The notes below the pieces were generated by a model that had not been told where the DNA came from, did not search any database, and was given only the letters and a program-made list of their open reading frames with translations. Source: Tuwongella immobilis (GTDB taxonomy: Bacteria; Planctomycetota; Planctomycetia; Gemmatales; Gemmataceae). Taken from it: a stretch of 64,000 bases of DNA. Below, piece by piece: positions 36,001-46,000 of the stretch (its first letter is position 1; each line of letters opens with the position of its first letter). The position numbers and the translations under genes are program-made. The stretch spans positions 5,122,920 through 5,186,919 of the forward strand of contig NZ_LR593887.1 of NCBI RefSeq assembly GCF_901538355.1, given 5' to 3'.

Positions 36001-37515
36001 ATGTCCCAAGCAGAACCCACTCGAATCAAACCGCCGACTGCGGAACAACGCCGAATCGCCACGGAGAGCTTTGACAAGGCCAACCGCGTGATTTCGACTG
36101 GAAATTACGATTATGGAATCAATCTGCTGCTAACCTGTTGCAAGCTGGATCCGGGGAATACGGTCTATCGTACCACGCTCCGCCGCGCTCAGAAAGCCAA
36201 ATATCGCAACAACTTACGTGGCAGCCCGCTTGCATTTCTCACCACGTCTCGCCATCGCGCCCGCCTGAAAGTTGCCCAGCAGCGCCGCGACTATCTGGCC
36301 GTGCTGGAACATGGCGAACAGATTCTCAGCCGCAATCCGTGGGATCTCAGCACCCAAATGGATATGGCAGAAGCGTTTGAGGCGTTGGAGTTACTCGATT
36401 TGGCGGTGTTTGAACTGGATCAGGCCCGTCAGAAATTCGGCCGCGATGCCACACTCAACCGTGCGCTTGCCCGGTTGTTCGAGAAACGTGGCAACTTCGC
36501 CCACGCCATCAAATTATGGCAGATTGTCAAAGAAACTGATCCATCGGATCTCGAAGCATCGCACAAAGCCAAGGATTTAGCCGCGAGCGAAACCATCCAA
36601 CGCGGGCAATACGAAGAATCGGCCCAGAACAAAGGCGACGAATCCGACGATCCGCGATTCGCCCCCGCCCCGGCAGCGGCAGCATCGACCGCCAGCAAAT
36701 CCACAACCCCCGCGACTGCAAGCGGAACGGTCGGCCAAGCTGCCGTCGATCGCCTCACTCGCGAAGCGGCCCCGCTATTGGCGCAAATCGAAGCGAATCC
36801 AACCGAGGCATCGTTCTATCTGAAACTCGCCGAATTATACCGGAAGTTTCGACAAGACGATCGCGCTCGTGCCGTGCTGCAACAAGGATTGGCGGCGACA
36901 GGGCAGAACTTTCAAATCCAAGTCGAATTGATGGAATCCGATTTGGAGCCGCTGCGAAAAAATTTCGCACTCACCCAAGACAAGTTGCGAAAACGCATCG
37001 CTGGTGGGTTGGAAGCGGCCGATGAGGAACACACGCTCGAAGACCTCCGACGACTCCAGGCCAAGCTGCGGCTCGAAATTCTCAACCGAGAGATTGAGCT
37101 GTATCGCCTGAAGGCAGAACGGTTTCCGACCGATTTGTCGCATCGGTTGGAATTGGGGAACCGCCTGTATTTGGCGGATCGGATCGATGATGCGATTTCC
37201 GAATTGCAGCAAGCTCGCAAGGATGTTCGGCTTCAGGGCAAAGCCTTGATGCAACTCGGATTCTGCTTCAAAAAGCGCAACAACTGGCGTCTCGCCCAAC
37301 GAAATTTTGAAGAAGCGTTGGCATTGTTGGCGACCACGGATGAACCCGCCCGCAAGGAAATTCTGTTTGCCTTGGCGAGCGGGTTCGCCGAGAACGGCGA
37401 CTTGGCTCGTGCCATTGATATGGGGCACGAATTAGCCAATCTCGACTTCAGTTTCCGCGAGATTGGCAAACGCTTAGACGAATGGCAAGAGCGGCTGCAA
37501 AACGCGGCCAATTAA
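36001..37515 (+). CDS. TPR-repeat protein
   Basis: 504 residues from ATG 36001. Helix pairs with the tetratricopeptide pattern recur across the protein (AFEALELLDLAVFELDQARQ, LARLFEKRGNFAHAIKLWQIV, LGNRLYLADRIDDAISELQQARK, LARAIDMGHELANL). The middle (about 205-245) is an Ala/Ser/Pro linker. There is no signal peptide or membrane segment. It is probably a cytoplasmic scaffold; its partner is unknown. It is read toward the leader-peptide cluster, whose nearest gene converges 84 bases away. Confidence 0.85.
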   Translation: MSQAEPTRIKPPTAEQRRIATESFDKANRVISTGNYDYGINLLLTCCKLDPGNTVYRTTLRRAQKAKYRNNLRGSPLAFLTTSRHRARLKVAQQRRDYLAVLEHGEQILSRNPWDLSTQMDMAEAFEALELLDLAVFELDQARQKFGRDATLNRALARLFEKRGNFAHAIKLWQIVKETDPSDLEASHKAKDLAASETIQRGQYEESAQNKGDESDDPRFAPAPAAAASTASKSTTPATASGTVGQAAVDRLTREAAPLLAQIEANPTEASFYLKLAELYRKFRQDDRARAVLQQGLAATGQNFQIQVELMESDLEPLRKNFALTQDKLRKRIAGGLEAADEEHTLEDLRRLQAKLRLEILNREIELYRLKAERFPTDLSHRLELGNRLYLADRIDDAISELQQARKDVRLQGKALMQLGFCFKKRNNWRLAQRNFEEALALLATTDEPARKEILFALASGFAENGDLARAIDMGHELANLDFSFREIGKRLDEWQERLQNAAN

Positions 37516-37599
37516 GCACTTGCGATCGTCGAATCCCGGTAGAAGTCTTTGTCCGAAGGTGTCCGTGGCGGTGGTTGATCGCTGCGGCACCTGAGCGGA

Positions 37600-37842
37600 T
37601 CACCAGCGGCCGTATCGACCGCGGCCATACCCGAAGCCAGGGCCACCGAAGCCGCCGTAGCCAAATCCCGGTCGGCCAAATCCGCCGCCGCCGAATCCCA
37701 CACTAACGCCAACGCCGCGATATCCGGGGCCATCGCTCCCGGCAACGATTTGTTCCAATTCAATATCGGTCAATTCACGATCGACTCGTTGTTCGGGGGC
37801 CGGGGTGGAAGAGGTGGGTTGATGTGCTGGAATGTGCGTCAT
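37600..37842 (-). CDS. Leader-peptide-like small protein 1, Gly/Tyr-rich tail
   Basis: 80 residues; ATG 37842 with GGGAG eight bases upstream. Residues 21-35 read DRELTDIELEQIVAG, the pattern of bacteriocin or Nif11-type leaders ending before a Gly. The remaining 45 residues are a Gly/Phe/Tyr/Arg-rich core (GFGRPGFGYGGFGGPGFGYG). The leader position is the same, counted from the start, as in the second peptide at 37983-38147. It could be a ribosomally made, leader-cleaved peptide, a structural Gly-rich protein, or a family with leader-like N-termini. No processing enzymes other than the peptidase at 38313 are nearby. Confidence 0.75.
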   Translation of the reverse strand: MTHIPAHQPTSSTPAPEQRVDRELTDIELEQIVAGSDGPGYRGVGVSVGFGGGGFGRPGFGYGGFGGPGFGYGRGRYGRW

Positions 37843-37982
37843 CACAAGCTCCCTCGTGGAAGAACCAAAGATTCCACCCGACAAAGATTTTGCCGGGCGA
37901 CTCATCTATTCTATCCACGAGGTCGAACGATCCGGGTCACGGAACGATGTTTTTTCGATGCCGAAGTCGGCATCAGAAAGAC

Positions 37983-38147
37983 TTACTGCTTCCAACCATT
38001 GATGCTCAAACCACCGCGGCGAACCGGGTTGCTCGGTGCGCCACCAGCGACGATTTGTTCCAGTTCTTGCATGCTCAATTCGCGGTCAGCCTTGACTTCA
38101 ACCGGGGCGGAGATGCGGACTTCTTCGGTCTTCTTTTGTTCGATCAC
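37983..38147 (-). CDS. Leader-peptide-like small protein 2, double-glycine
   Basis: 54 residues. The GTG at 38147 is preceded by GGAGAA at the right distance, and this start puts the motif DRELSMQELEQIVAGG at residues 21-36, exactly aligned with peptide 1; an ATG at 38171 is the alternative. After the Gly-Gly come only 18 residues (APSNPVRRGGLSINGWKQ). This is a typical double-glycine leader plus short basic core. The peptide would be cytoplasmic until processed. Confidence 0.75.
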   Translation of the reverse strand: MIEQKKTEEVRISAPVEVKADRELSMQELEQIVAGGAPSNPVRRGGLSINGWKQ

Positions 38148-38312
38148 GGGGAATTCTCCGGTGAAAGCCATTCCAAACCATTCTCCAACCCATTGGCGAA
38201 TTTTGTTTGGAATTGCTCGCATGGATCATAGCTTAGCCATGCGACGATTGCTCCACAAGCGAAATTTCTAAAATTCCCAAATTTCCTATATTCATCGATT
38301 TCGGCTGATCCT

Positions 38313-39035
38313 TCATCGCGGCGAAAGCAGCGGGCGGACAGTTGGGGTTCCCGAATTCGGCGTCCATCGCAAGGGGATGCTCCAATCACCTTCTAGGTCG
38401 ATCCGCCGATCGAACAGCAGATTTCGGGGGAAGAGTGAGGTGGTTTTCACCGATTCCCGCATCTCCACAAGTCCTGTTTGCTTCAGGGCTTCCGCCACGA
38501 GTTGCGAGCAGAAATAAATGCGTTCGTCGGGTCGTGTCGCGCGATGGATCGGTCGGGGTAACAGCAAGCCGCCCAGCTGTGACTGCGAGGTAAACGCCCG
38601 TCCGATTCGCTCCTCCACGTATCGGGTGAGCTTCGCGGATTGCTCCGGCGTCAGCGGGCGAGTCCGGGCACGCACCCAAATGATCGGCTCATGTTTCTTG
38701 ATAATATAGTCTTCAATATACGATAAAAATCGATCTGGAATCGGTCGTGCGGTCACGGAGGATGCCCCGCCGCCGCCGACTTCAAAGACCATGAGTTCGC
38801 CAGTGGCCCGTCTTACGAGCATGGCCGAATGGTACGGATGCCCCGATCGTGCAAACCCGTACATAATGGAGAACGACCAATTTTTCGATGACATGAGCAA
38901 CACGTCACCTTCTTGAGGAACCCATGGGATGCCGCGATCGGTGTCTTGCTGCCGAATAAATCCGAACGGCTGCCCCGGCAATAGCACCGGCGGGAGAGCC
39001 GCGACGCTCCAAGCCAGCAACAACCCTGCGATCAT
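38313..39035 (-). CDS. Exported permuted-papain (YiiX/C92, NlpC-P60-like) cysteine peptidase
   Basis: 240 residues from ATG 39035 with GGGAGG seven bases upstream. Residues 1-20 form a signal or anchor (MIAGLLLAWSVAALPPVLLP). The permuted catalytic arrangement is visible: QEGDVLLMSS at about 41, His69 in GHPYHSAMLV and Cys176 in RIYFCSQLVAEALKQTG. In this family the His precedes the Cys. Members cleave amide or ester bonds in peptidoglycan or lipids. It lies between peptide 2 and peptide 3 on the same strand, so a role in handling those peptides is a reasonable guess but not shown. Confidence 0.8.
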   Translation of the reverse strand: MIAGLLLAWSVAALPPVLLPGQPFGFIRQQDTDRGIPWVPQEGDVLLMSSKNWSFSIMYGFARSGHPYHSAMLVRRATGELMVFEVGGGGASSVTARPIPDRFLSYIEDYIIKKHEPIIWVRARTRPLTPEQSAKLTRYVEERIGRAFTSQSQLGGLLLPRPIHRATRPDERIYFCSQLVAEALKQTGLVEMRESVKTTSLFPRNLLFDRRIDLEGDWSIPLRWTPNSGTPTVRPLLSPR

Positions 39036-39143
39036 CTGCATTCCTCCCGCGATCCGAATTTTCCGAATGCCCGGATTGCATCGGTTGAATCGCAGAAGGA
39101 ACTTCAAACTAGATTCCCAAGTCGCTGGCAAAGTCACCAACGT

Positions 39144-39287
39144 TTATTCTTTTTCTTTCTTCTCAGGCTTTTCTTTTTCATCGTCTTTCGGAGCCATCCC
39201 GCCTTGGATACCGTCCAGTTCCAATTCGGTGAGTTCCCGGTCTTGATGCGTGAGAACCGATCCAGACAAAGAAGCTACGCTTTGCAT
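39144..39287 (-). CDS. Leader-peptide-like small protein 3, double-glycine
   Basis: 47 residues, ATG 39287, stop TAA at 39144-39146; too short for usual gene finders. GGGAG stands eight bases before the ATG. The sequence has DRELTELELDGIQGG at residues 16-30, matching peptides 1 and 2, followed by a 17-residue highly charged tail (MAPKDDEKEKPEKKEKE). Upstream of the motif is a Ser/Val/Leu-rich stretch. Its tail shares nothing with the tails of the other two. Confidence 0.72.
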   Translation of the reverse strand: MQSVASLSGSVLTHQDRELTELELDGIQGGMAPKDDEKEKPEKKEKE

Positions 39288-39439
39288 TCGATACTCCCAG
39301 AAATGGGTCATTATCATCCTGTCGGCAAAGTTACACCGACGAATGTGAGTTTATTCCCGATCCGAGATAATCGCAATAGCAAAGAACAACCAATTCTCCG
39401 AATTTCCGGATTCTGCAGAATCTGTCAGTCGCACCGATT

Positions 39440-39910
39440 TTACACGCAGTGCGCTTTTTGCAACTGCATGCGGCGGGCGAAGGTGACGATGGCTTCTTCC
39501 TGGTCTTCGGTTTCGATGGAGCCGGGCCGGGATTCGCGGATTTTGAGAATCGCGTGATCCGCCGGAAGCCCTTGCGAGGCAACCAGATACGCAGCAAGGA
39601 TCGTCCCCGTTCGGCCTCGTCCGGCAGCGCAATGGACAACGACCCCCATTTGCCGTTCGGTCGCCTTGCGAATCGCACTCACACATTGGTCGAGCTGTTC
39701 TTGTGTAGGTGCCGTCATGTCATCGACGGGGACATGGACGGCGAGCAGCCCGGCATCGTCGATCCAATCGCGTCGGATCGGATCTTCGGTTAGAGTGATG
39801 ATGATCTGCACGTTTTGATCCCGCAACCAGCCGAGGTCTTCACGGGAATTCGGACGAGCCATCCCGGCCAGCAACGGTTTTTCAATCCAAGAGAATCCAT
39901 GCGGAGCCAT
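39440..39910 (-). CDS. Dual-specificity protein phosphatase
   Basis: 156 residues from ATG 39910, with AAGGA eight bases upstream (an ATG at 39937 is possible). The P-loop VHCAAGRGRTGT supplies Cys94 and Arg100, and PVDDMTAPT near residue 61 carries the general-acid Asp. Length and the IIITLTEDP element fit small DSPs of the PTP superfamily, which hydrolyse phosphotyrosine or phosphoserine and, in some branches, phosphoinositides. It starts 35 bases after the stop of the release-factor-like gene. Confidence 0.9.
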   Translation of the reverse strand: MAPHGFSWIEKPLLAGMARPNSREDLGWLRDQNVQIIITLTEDPIRRDWIDDAGLLAVHVPVDDMTAPTQEQLDQCVSAIRKATERQMGVVVHCAAGRGRTGTILAAYLVASQGLPADHAILKIRESRPGSIETEDQEEAIVTFARRMQLQKAHCV

Positions 39911-39945
39911 GCGTCCCGTCCTTCTGTGAGTGGCCATCCGAGCGA

Positions 39946-40707
39946 TCAATTCAGCTTCAACGGCTTTTGGCCAAAGCGTTTGCGACATTCGTTGGCTTGT
40001 TGCCAGACGTGTTCTTCGCTTTGGAGAAAATCGATTAAATTGCCGGTGGAAATGCCCAAACAGGCGGCGGCATCGCTAACTCGCGCCTGGCAAGCCTCCA
40101 ACACATCCAAGACAATCCCTGCGACGGGCCAGAATTTGGCATTCCGAGTGGAGATGTGCAATTTCCCGTCGGTGGGTCGAACTTCGGCATACTCGGGTAT
40201 CGCCGTAACCGATTGCTCATTGCGAAGTTCCGGCGGAATCGGGGTGCGAATTTCCAGAAAGAACGCCCGACGCAAGCGCTTGATGGCCTGATGCCGATTT
40301 TCGTGTTGCGAACGACTTTCCTCGGCGATCACCACCAACCCACTGGCGCGGTGGCGGAGTCGCACGGCGGAACTGGTCTTGTTGCGATGCTGCCCGCCGG
40401 GACCGCTAGCGCGGTAGGTATCGACATCGCATTGGGCGAGGAGTTGTTCGTCGGTCAGGCCAGTCCAGGTGGCGCGTGTGGGGGCGGGTCGCGGAGTTGC
40501 GGCGGCGAGTCGGGGCGTCACCCAGCCAGCGGATTGGAATTCCGGCAATGTCAATGGTCCATCCGCAGCGGCGGAGTTGGCCTCCGGCTGGGGATGGGAA
40601 TTGAGCGCATCGTGTTCCCCGATCAGGGGTTGCGATCCAATCGCGGGATTTGCTCCCGATGCTGGATCGGCAGGCGGGGGAGTCGGTGTCAGTTCGGCAT
40701 CGTCCAT
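39946..40707 (-). CDS. GGQ-domain release-factor-like protein (ArfB/RF-1 domain)
   Basis: 253 residues, ATG at 40707. An acidic Pro/Ala-rich leader of about 80 residues precedes the catalytic motif [21 protein letters not shown] (Gly-Gly-Gln at 104-106), followed by [24 protein letters not shown]. The C-terminal half is helical. The domain hydrolyses peptidyl-tRNA in the ribosome. It lacks a stop-codon-reading domain, so it is a rescue factor or RF-like protein rather than RF1/RF2. Probably transcribed with the phosphatase that follows. Confidence 0.88.
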   Translation of the reverse strand: MDDAELTPTPPPADPASGANPAIGSQPLIGEHDALNSHPQPEANSAAADGPLTLPEFQSAGWVTPRLAAATPRPAPTRATWTGLTDEQLLAQCDVDTYRASGPGGQHRNKTSSAVRLRHRASGLVVIAEESRSQHENRHQAIKRLRRAFFLEIRTPIPPELRNEQSVTAIPEYAEVRPTDGKLHISTRNAKFWPVAGIVLDVLEACQARVSDAAACLGISTGNLIDFLQSEEHVWQQANECRKRFGQKPLKLN

Positions 40708-40745
40708 CCCCTGCCCCTCTCATCGCGTTGCAAGATTCGGCGCGA

Positions 40746-42056
40746 TCAAACGTCGAGCTTCCAAGGCTTGCGCATGGGTCGGCTGATCATCGCATTGGCT
40801 TCGGCTTCACCGAATCGATGCGTGGCCGGGTCCCAGGTCAACGCTTTGCCCAGCCGGGTGGCAATCACGCCGGTGTGGCAGACGATGACGGAGCTTGCGC
40901 CCACTTCGACGTTGCAAATCGGCTTCTTCCGGGTGCTCAGGCACTCCATGAAGTTGTTCATATGCCCGTTGGTGACTTCGAGTCGGATGGCATCTTTGCC
41001 GAGCGGTTCTTCCAGCAGCTTCTTATCGCTGGCGCGGATGGTTCCCCGGCTGACGAAGATTGTACCGTTTTCACCTTCGAACAGCACGCCGTTTTCCCCG
41101 CCACTTTGGGCGATGACTTCGGTGCCGTTGGCGTAGGTGTAGGTCACCTTAAAGTTCGGGTGACAATTGTACGAATTCGGAGCGTCGTTGGGCTTTTCGC
41201 CTTCGCCGACGACCTTGACAGGTCCGCTGCCGTCCATCCCGAGCCCCCATTGGGCGATATCCAGGTGGTGGGCACCCCAGTCGGTCATCTTCCCGCCGGA
41301 GTATTCGTACCACCAACGATATTCATAATGACAGCGTTGCGGCACGAATTCGACGGCTTCGCACGGTCCTTGCCAGAAGTCCCAGTTGAGACCTTTGGGC
41401 ACTGGGGCGGTCTTGAAGGTGCCCTTGGGATTGCCACCGATGCGGCATTCCACCCGCTTGATTTTGCCGATGCGGCCGTTGCGGACGAGTTCGCAGGCCA
41501 ATCGGAATCGGGCATCGGAGCGTTGTTGGCTGCCAGTTTGGAAGACGCGGCCGGTTTCCTTTTGGACCTTGATGAGGATCAACGCTTCTTCGATCGTCAG
41601 TGTAAGCGGCTTTTCGCAGTATACGTCTTTGCCGCGGCGCATCGCTTCGATGGCAACGATGGCGTGCCATTGGTCGGGCGTGGCGATGGTGACGGCGTCG
41701 ATATCGGCTCGACCCAGCAGTTCGCGGTAATCTTCGTAACCCTTGATGTCGCTGGTGTTAAAGTCTTTCTTCATGATGCCCACCGCTCGTTCGAGGTGGT
41801 TGGCATCGACATCGCAGGCGGCGACGTAGCGGACACCCTTTTGACGGCGGGCATCGTTGTAAATCGCCAAGCCACGGCTGGCGGGGCTGCCGATGCCGAT
41901 CGCGCCCATGCGAATGCCTTCGGCCTTGGTTTCGGCTTTGGCTTCATCGGCGGCGACGATTTCTTGAGCGTACCACATGGGCAGACCGGCGGCGGCCAGA
42001 CCGCCCACCATGTGCTGCACGAACCCACGTCGAGAAATGGTGTTGGGACGATTCAT
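40746..42056 (-). CDS. TAT-exported Gfo/Idh/MocA-family oxidoreductase
   Basis: 436 residues from ATG 42056. The TAT signal SRRGFVQHMVGGLAAAGL is at residues 8-25. A Rossmann NAD(P) site (GAIGIGSPASRGLAI), VTIATPDQWHAIVAIEAM and CEKPLTLTIEEA (the EKP motif) are followed by the GFO_IDH_MocA C-terminal domain (DWGAHHLDIAQWGL, NGTEVIAQSGGENGVLFEGENGTI). This planctomycete class is periplasmic and acts on sugars or inositol-like substrates; the substrate is unknown. Confidence 0.94.
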   Translation of the reverse strand: MNRPNTISRRGFVQHMVGGLAAAGLPMWYAQEIVAADEAKAETKAEGIRMGAIGIGSPASRGLAIYNDARRQKGVRYVAACDVDANHLERAVGIMKKDFNTSDIKGYEDYRELLGRADIDAVTIATPDQWHAIVAIEAMRRGKDVYCEKPLTLTIEEALILIKVQKETGRVFQTGSQQRSDARFRLACELVRNGRIGKIKRVECRIGGNPKGTFKTAPVPKGLNWDFWQGPCEAVEFVPQRCHYEYRWWYEYSGGKMTDWGAHHLDIAQWGLGMDGSGPVKVVGEGEKPNDAPNSYNCHPNFKVTYTYANGTEVIAQSGGENGVLFEGENGTIFVSRGTIRASDKKLLEEPLGKDAIRLEVTNGHMNNFMECLSTRKKPICNVEVGASSVIVCHTGVIATRLGKALTWDPATHRFGEAEANAMISRPMRKPWKLDV

Positions 42057-42210
42057 GACGTTTTCCCGAAACATGCGAGAGACGAGCGTACCTTCGCTCG
42101 ATGGACCGTCATGGTAGCATCTCGGTACCGCACATGCGAACAGAATCCATCTGCGAATTTCCAACTGTTTGCCGGTCGCAGGCTGGTCGTTTCTCGGTAC
42201 GGAATCTCGG

Positions 42211-42909
42211 TCAAACGCCGCGGGCTTGCGGGTCCCAGATGTATTTGTGCAACTGCAATTGCATGCGGATTTTCTGCTCGCCGCTTTCCAACAGCCAGTT
42301 GGCCAACTGCAACGGGGTGACGCTGCCAAAGACCGCGCTTGCCAGTAAGGAGCAGCGTTCCGCCAGTTGATGTTCGCGCACGGTGGCAATCATCCAGTCG
42401 AAATCGACTCGGCTGGCGATGACGAATTTGATTTCGTCGCTGGGCTTGAGCAGCGGGAGATTCTCCCAGCGGTTTCGGGCGACTTCTCCGCTGTCGGGGC
42501 ACTTCAGATCCATGATGAGATGCACACGCGGATCGACGGGGGTGAGATCGTGTGCGCCGCTGGTTTCGAGCAGCACGGTTTTGCCGTCGTTGAGCAATTG
42601 CCGCATGAGCGGATGAATTTCGGGCTGCAACAACGGTTCGCCGCCGGTGAATTCGACCAGAGGACAATCAAAGGCGAGGACTTGCTCGCGGATGGCGGCG
42701 GGGTCCATGGGCGTGCCTTGGCCGAAGGCGTGGGGCGTATCGCACCATTTGCAGCGCAGATCGCACACGCTGAGGCGGACAAACACGCATGGCAGGCCGG
42801 CGTAACTCGATTCGCCCTGCAAGCTGCGGTAAATTTCGTGGATCAATAAGGTGCCCGTGGGCCGTGTCGTCAACAGGGCCACACGATGAGCCGGAATCGT
42901 CGGGTGCAT
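42211..42909 (-). CDS. queE: 7-carboxy-7-deazaguanine synthase, radical SAM
   Basis: 232 residues from ATG 42909. The radical SAM cluster motif CDLRCKWCDT gives Cys49, Cys53 and Cys56; EIYRSLQGESSYAGLPCVFVRL precedes it, and FTGGEPLLQPEI follows. It makes the 7-deazaguanine core from 6-carboxytetrahydropterin for queuosine and related products. Other queuosine genes are not in this window. Confidence 0.95.
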   Translation of the reverse strand: MHPTIPAHRVALLTTRPTGTLLIHEIYRSLQGESSYAGLPCVFVRLSVCDLRCKWCDTPHAFGQGTPMDPAAIREQVLAFDCPLVEFTGGEPLLQPEIHPLMRQLLNDGKTVLLETSGAHDLTPVDPRVHLIMDLKCPDSGEVARNRWENLPLLKPSDEIKFVIASRVDFDWMIATVREHQLAERCSLLASAVFGSVTPLQLANWLLESGEQKIRMQLQLHKYIWDPQARGV

Positions 42910-43064
42910 CCAAGGAGTCTCAATCAGGAACAACAGGCGACTACGGGTGGCAGTCGCTTGCAGAATTGTAGCAGGTGGTGGGCGATTCACCAAATGAACC
43001 GAGGCCGACATCAAGTTGCCCTGATGTCGGCCCCGGAGGCTACCGGATTCGGTGGGAAACCGGA

Positions 43065-46000
43065 TTACGGCTGGATTTCATCCTTCACCACGCCGGTTTG
43101 GCGGGTTTCTTCTTCCGAGTTGATGATGATTCGCGGAGTCACCATCAGCATCAGGCTTTGCGTGTCGCGGCCATAGCCCGTGTTCTTGAAGGCACGATTC
43201 ACATACGGAATCTTGCTGAGCACCGGCGGGCCAAACTCGTTTCGGCCTTCGGACAAAGTCTTCAGACCACCCAGGAGCACCGTGCCGCCGTCGGGAACGC
43301 TGACGGTGGTTTGGATTTGCACCGAGGTGAAGCCCGGCTGTTGCACGAACTGGGTGAACGGAACCGGCTGCCCCGGCAACCCGCCGAGCGTTTGCGGCGT
43401 GATGAACGAGGTGATCGGGAACAGCGGCACGTTCGTCGAAGCCAAGCTGGTCAGCGTGGGGATCAAGTTCAGTCGGACGAACCGACGGTCACCCGAAACC
43501 ACCGCTTGGATCGTCACCGTCACCCCGTAAGGCAGCGGCGTGTTCTGCGGGATGAACACCACTTGGCCGTTGACCGTGGCGATCGTGACGTTGTTCACGA
43601 AGAACTGCACGTCTTGGATCGAGATGGTCGAGGTTTGGCCGCTGAACAGCGTCAGCTTCGGTGCTTGCATCACGTTGATGCGGCGATCCCCTTGGGCGGC
43701 TTCCATGAACATGAACACTTGGATGTCGTTCAGGAACGCCAGGCCCAGCGACAGACCACCGTTATCTCCCGGGCTGTTGGGGTAGCCACCGAACGGCGGG
43801 ATCGCTCGTCCGAAGCTGGTCGCCCGAATCGGGATGTCCAGGTTATCCGTCAGGGTGCCCGCCGGCGTCAGACCGGTGATGATCCCCTTGGCATTCTTCA
43901 GGTCGTTGATGAACGGCTCGGGAGCACTGGCCTGGGTGGTCAATTGCGGTTCGATGCCGGTCGTCCAGCGGTCGGTCTTGATGTTCATCGAGAAATCGAC
44001 GCCGATTCGCTCGAAGAACGATTCCGACAGAGAGACGATGCGGACTTCGACCGCGACTTCCAGGTCTTGCAACCGACGCAGCGCTTCCAACAACTCGTAC
44101 ACTTCTTCGATCACGTCGCTGGTTTGGTTGACCACCAACGCCATGCCGATCGGGTAGTAGTCGATGGTGCCCGCACCGCCCACTTGCGACCAGGAGTTCG
44201 GGGAGACATTGTCCCGAATCAGCCGCATGAGGTTTTCTTCCAACGTGTTCTTGGCGTTGGAAAGCGTCGCGGAGGGAGCCAGCGGGCTATCCGGAGCTTG
44301 GTTGTTAATCAGCCGCCCCGGGGCCGCGGCCAATCCATCCGGCAGCGTGTTGGAGCTGTTCAGCGCGGGCATGCCCGAGCCGATCGGATTGCTGGCCGGA
44401 ACCGGAACATTGTTCAACCCGCTCAGCATCCCGCGTTGGGCCGCTTGTTGTTCCAGCACCTTGGTCAACTGCTGCGATTGCGGAATCGCGTAGTTGTCGA
44501 TGGGGATCACCAGATCCGCCACCGAGAAGGTCTTGGTCATCAGCTTGCCACGGGCCATCTTTTCCGTGGTGATCTTCAGCACGTTGTCTTCGATCACGTG
44601 GGTCAGACGAGCCTGACGGAGCAGAATGTTCAGGGCCGACTTCAGATTGACGCTGTCCAGTTCCAGGTCGATCGGCTTGGCCATCGAGATGTTTTCGTCT
44701 TCCATCGCTCGCACATCGGCGACGATGTTCAGACCGGTCATCACGCGGAGGTCGGCCACGACTTGGCTGAGCGGCACACCCTTAAACTTCAGGGTGATCG
44801 GCTTGTTCAGCCGCATTTCAATCTGCTTTTCCGCTTCCGTTCGGGTTCGCAGATGCGTTCCTTCGCGGGTCGGCGACCGATCGCGGCTGGCTCGCATGGC
44901 CGCCGGATCAATCTTCAGCGGTTCCTTGGAGGTAATGTAAGGTCCGACATCATCCGCATCGTTGAGCACGTTGCGAACATATTCTTCCTTACGTTCCTTC
45001 AGGTCGTTCCACTGGCTTTGCGCCAACTGAATCTTCGAGATGGTCACCGCCGCTTGCGTGGCAGGATCATCCGGATCCAATTCGCGGGCCTTGGCGGCCA
45101 GCACTTGCGCTTCGCGATACTTGCCTTCATCCAACTTCTGATGAAACTGCTTCATCAGCTTGGAAACCTGTTCCTTGGTGTTCTGTTCGTTCAGAGCGCG
45201 GTTGGTGATTTCCGCCTTCTGTTCGCGCAGTTCCTTGGTTTCCTTGGTGATGGCGTCCTTTTCCTTCTTGAGCAGTCGCAGGTTGTCCATGCGATACTCA
45301 ACCGGCTTGACCAACAAGGCGATCTTGTTGGGGTCAATTTGGGCGGCCTTCACCTTGTCGATGTAGGTCTTCATCATGTTCAGCGCCACGTCGGTTTCCC
45401 CCTTGGAGAACCGGCTGGTCGCTTCGGATTGCACCTTCAGCCCCTCGGTGCGGAGCATCTGGAACTGCACTTCTTGCATGGCCTGCACTTGGCTGGCCAG
45501 GGTGTCGGCACCGCTCTTAGGCTTGCCAGCGGGATCCATTGCCGCCAACGACGGAGTCGCGGGCAGGTTGGTGCTGGTGCTCGCCGGGGTGATTCCACCC
45601 ATCGGCTCGGCCTTGGGAGCGCGGGCCGTCTTTTCAACTTCCATCGTCGTCTTGGCGATCAACTCGCGGTACGCGCTGGCCTTCTGGGGTTCCAGCATCG
45701 TCGGATCAATCTGCTGCAAAATGCTCAGCGATTGCCGATAGTCGCGGTTGTTGTACGCCGTCACCGCTGCATCGTAGGAGCGGGAGACATTCGAGCGACG
45801 TTGCGAGAATTCTTCGCTGTCGATGGTTCGCAGCAAGGCTTGGGCATCGGCATTGACGCCGTAGTTGCCGGTGAAGGCTTCGATGGCCATGCGGCGAGCG
45901 GCTTCTAGGTCGCCCTTTCGCATTTCCAAGCGGGCCTTATCGAGCAACTCTTGTCCGCGTCCGGCAGGAGCCGCGGCCGTGGCCGTGCCCATCGGAGCGG

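Noticed and set aside
37600-37842. Gly/Tyr-rich peptide as a cell-wall or antifreeze-type structural protein only
   Set aside because: The shared leader with two short neighbours fits a peptide family better, although a structural role is not excluded.
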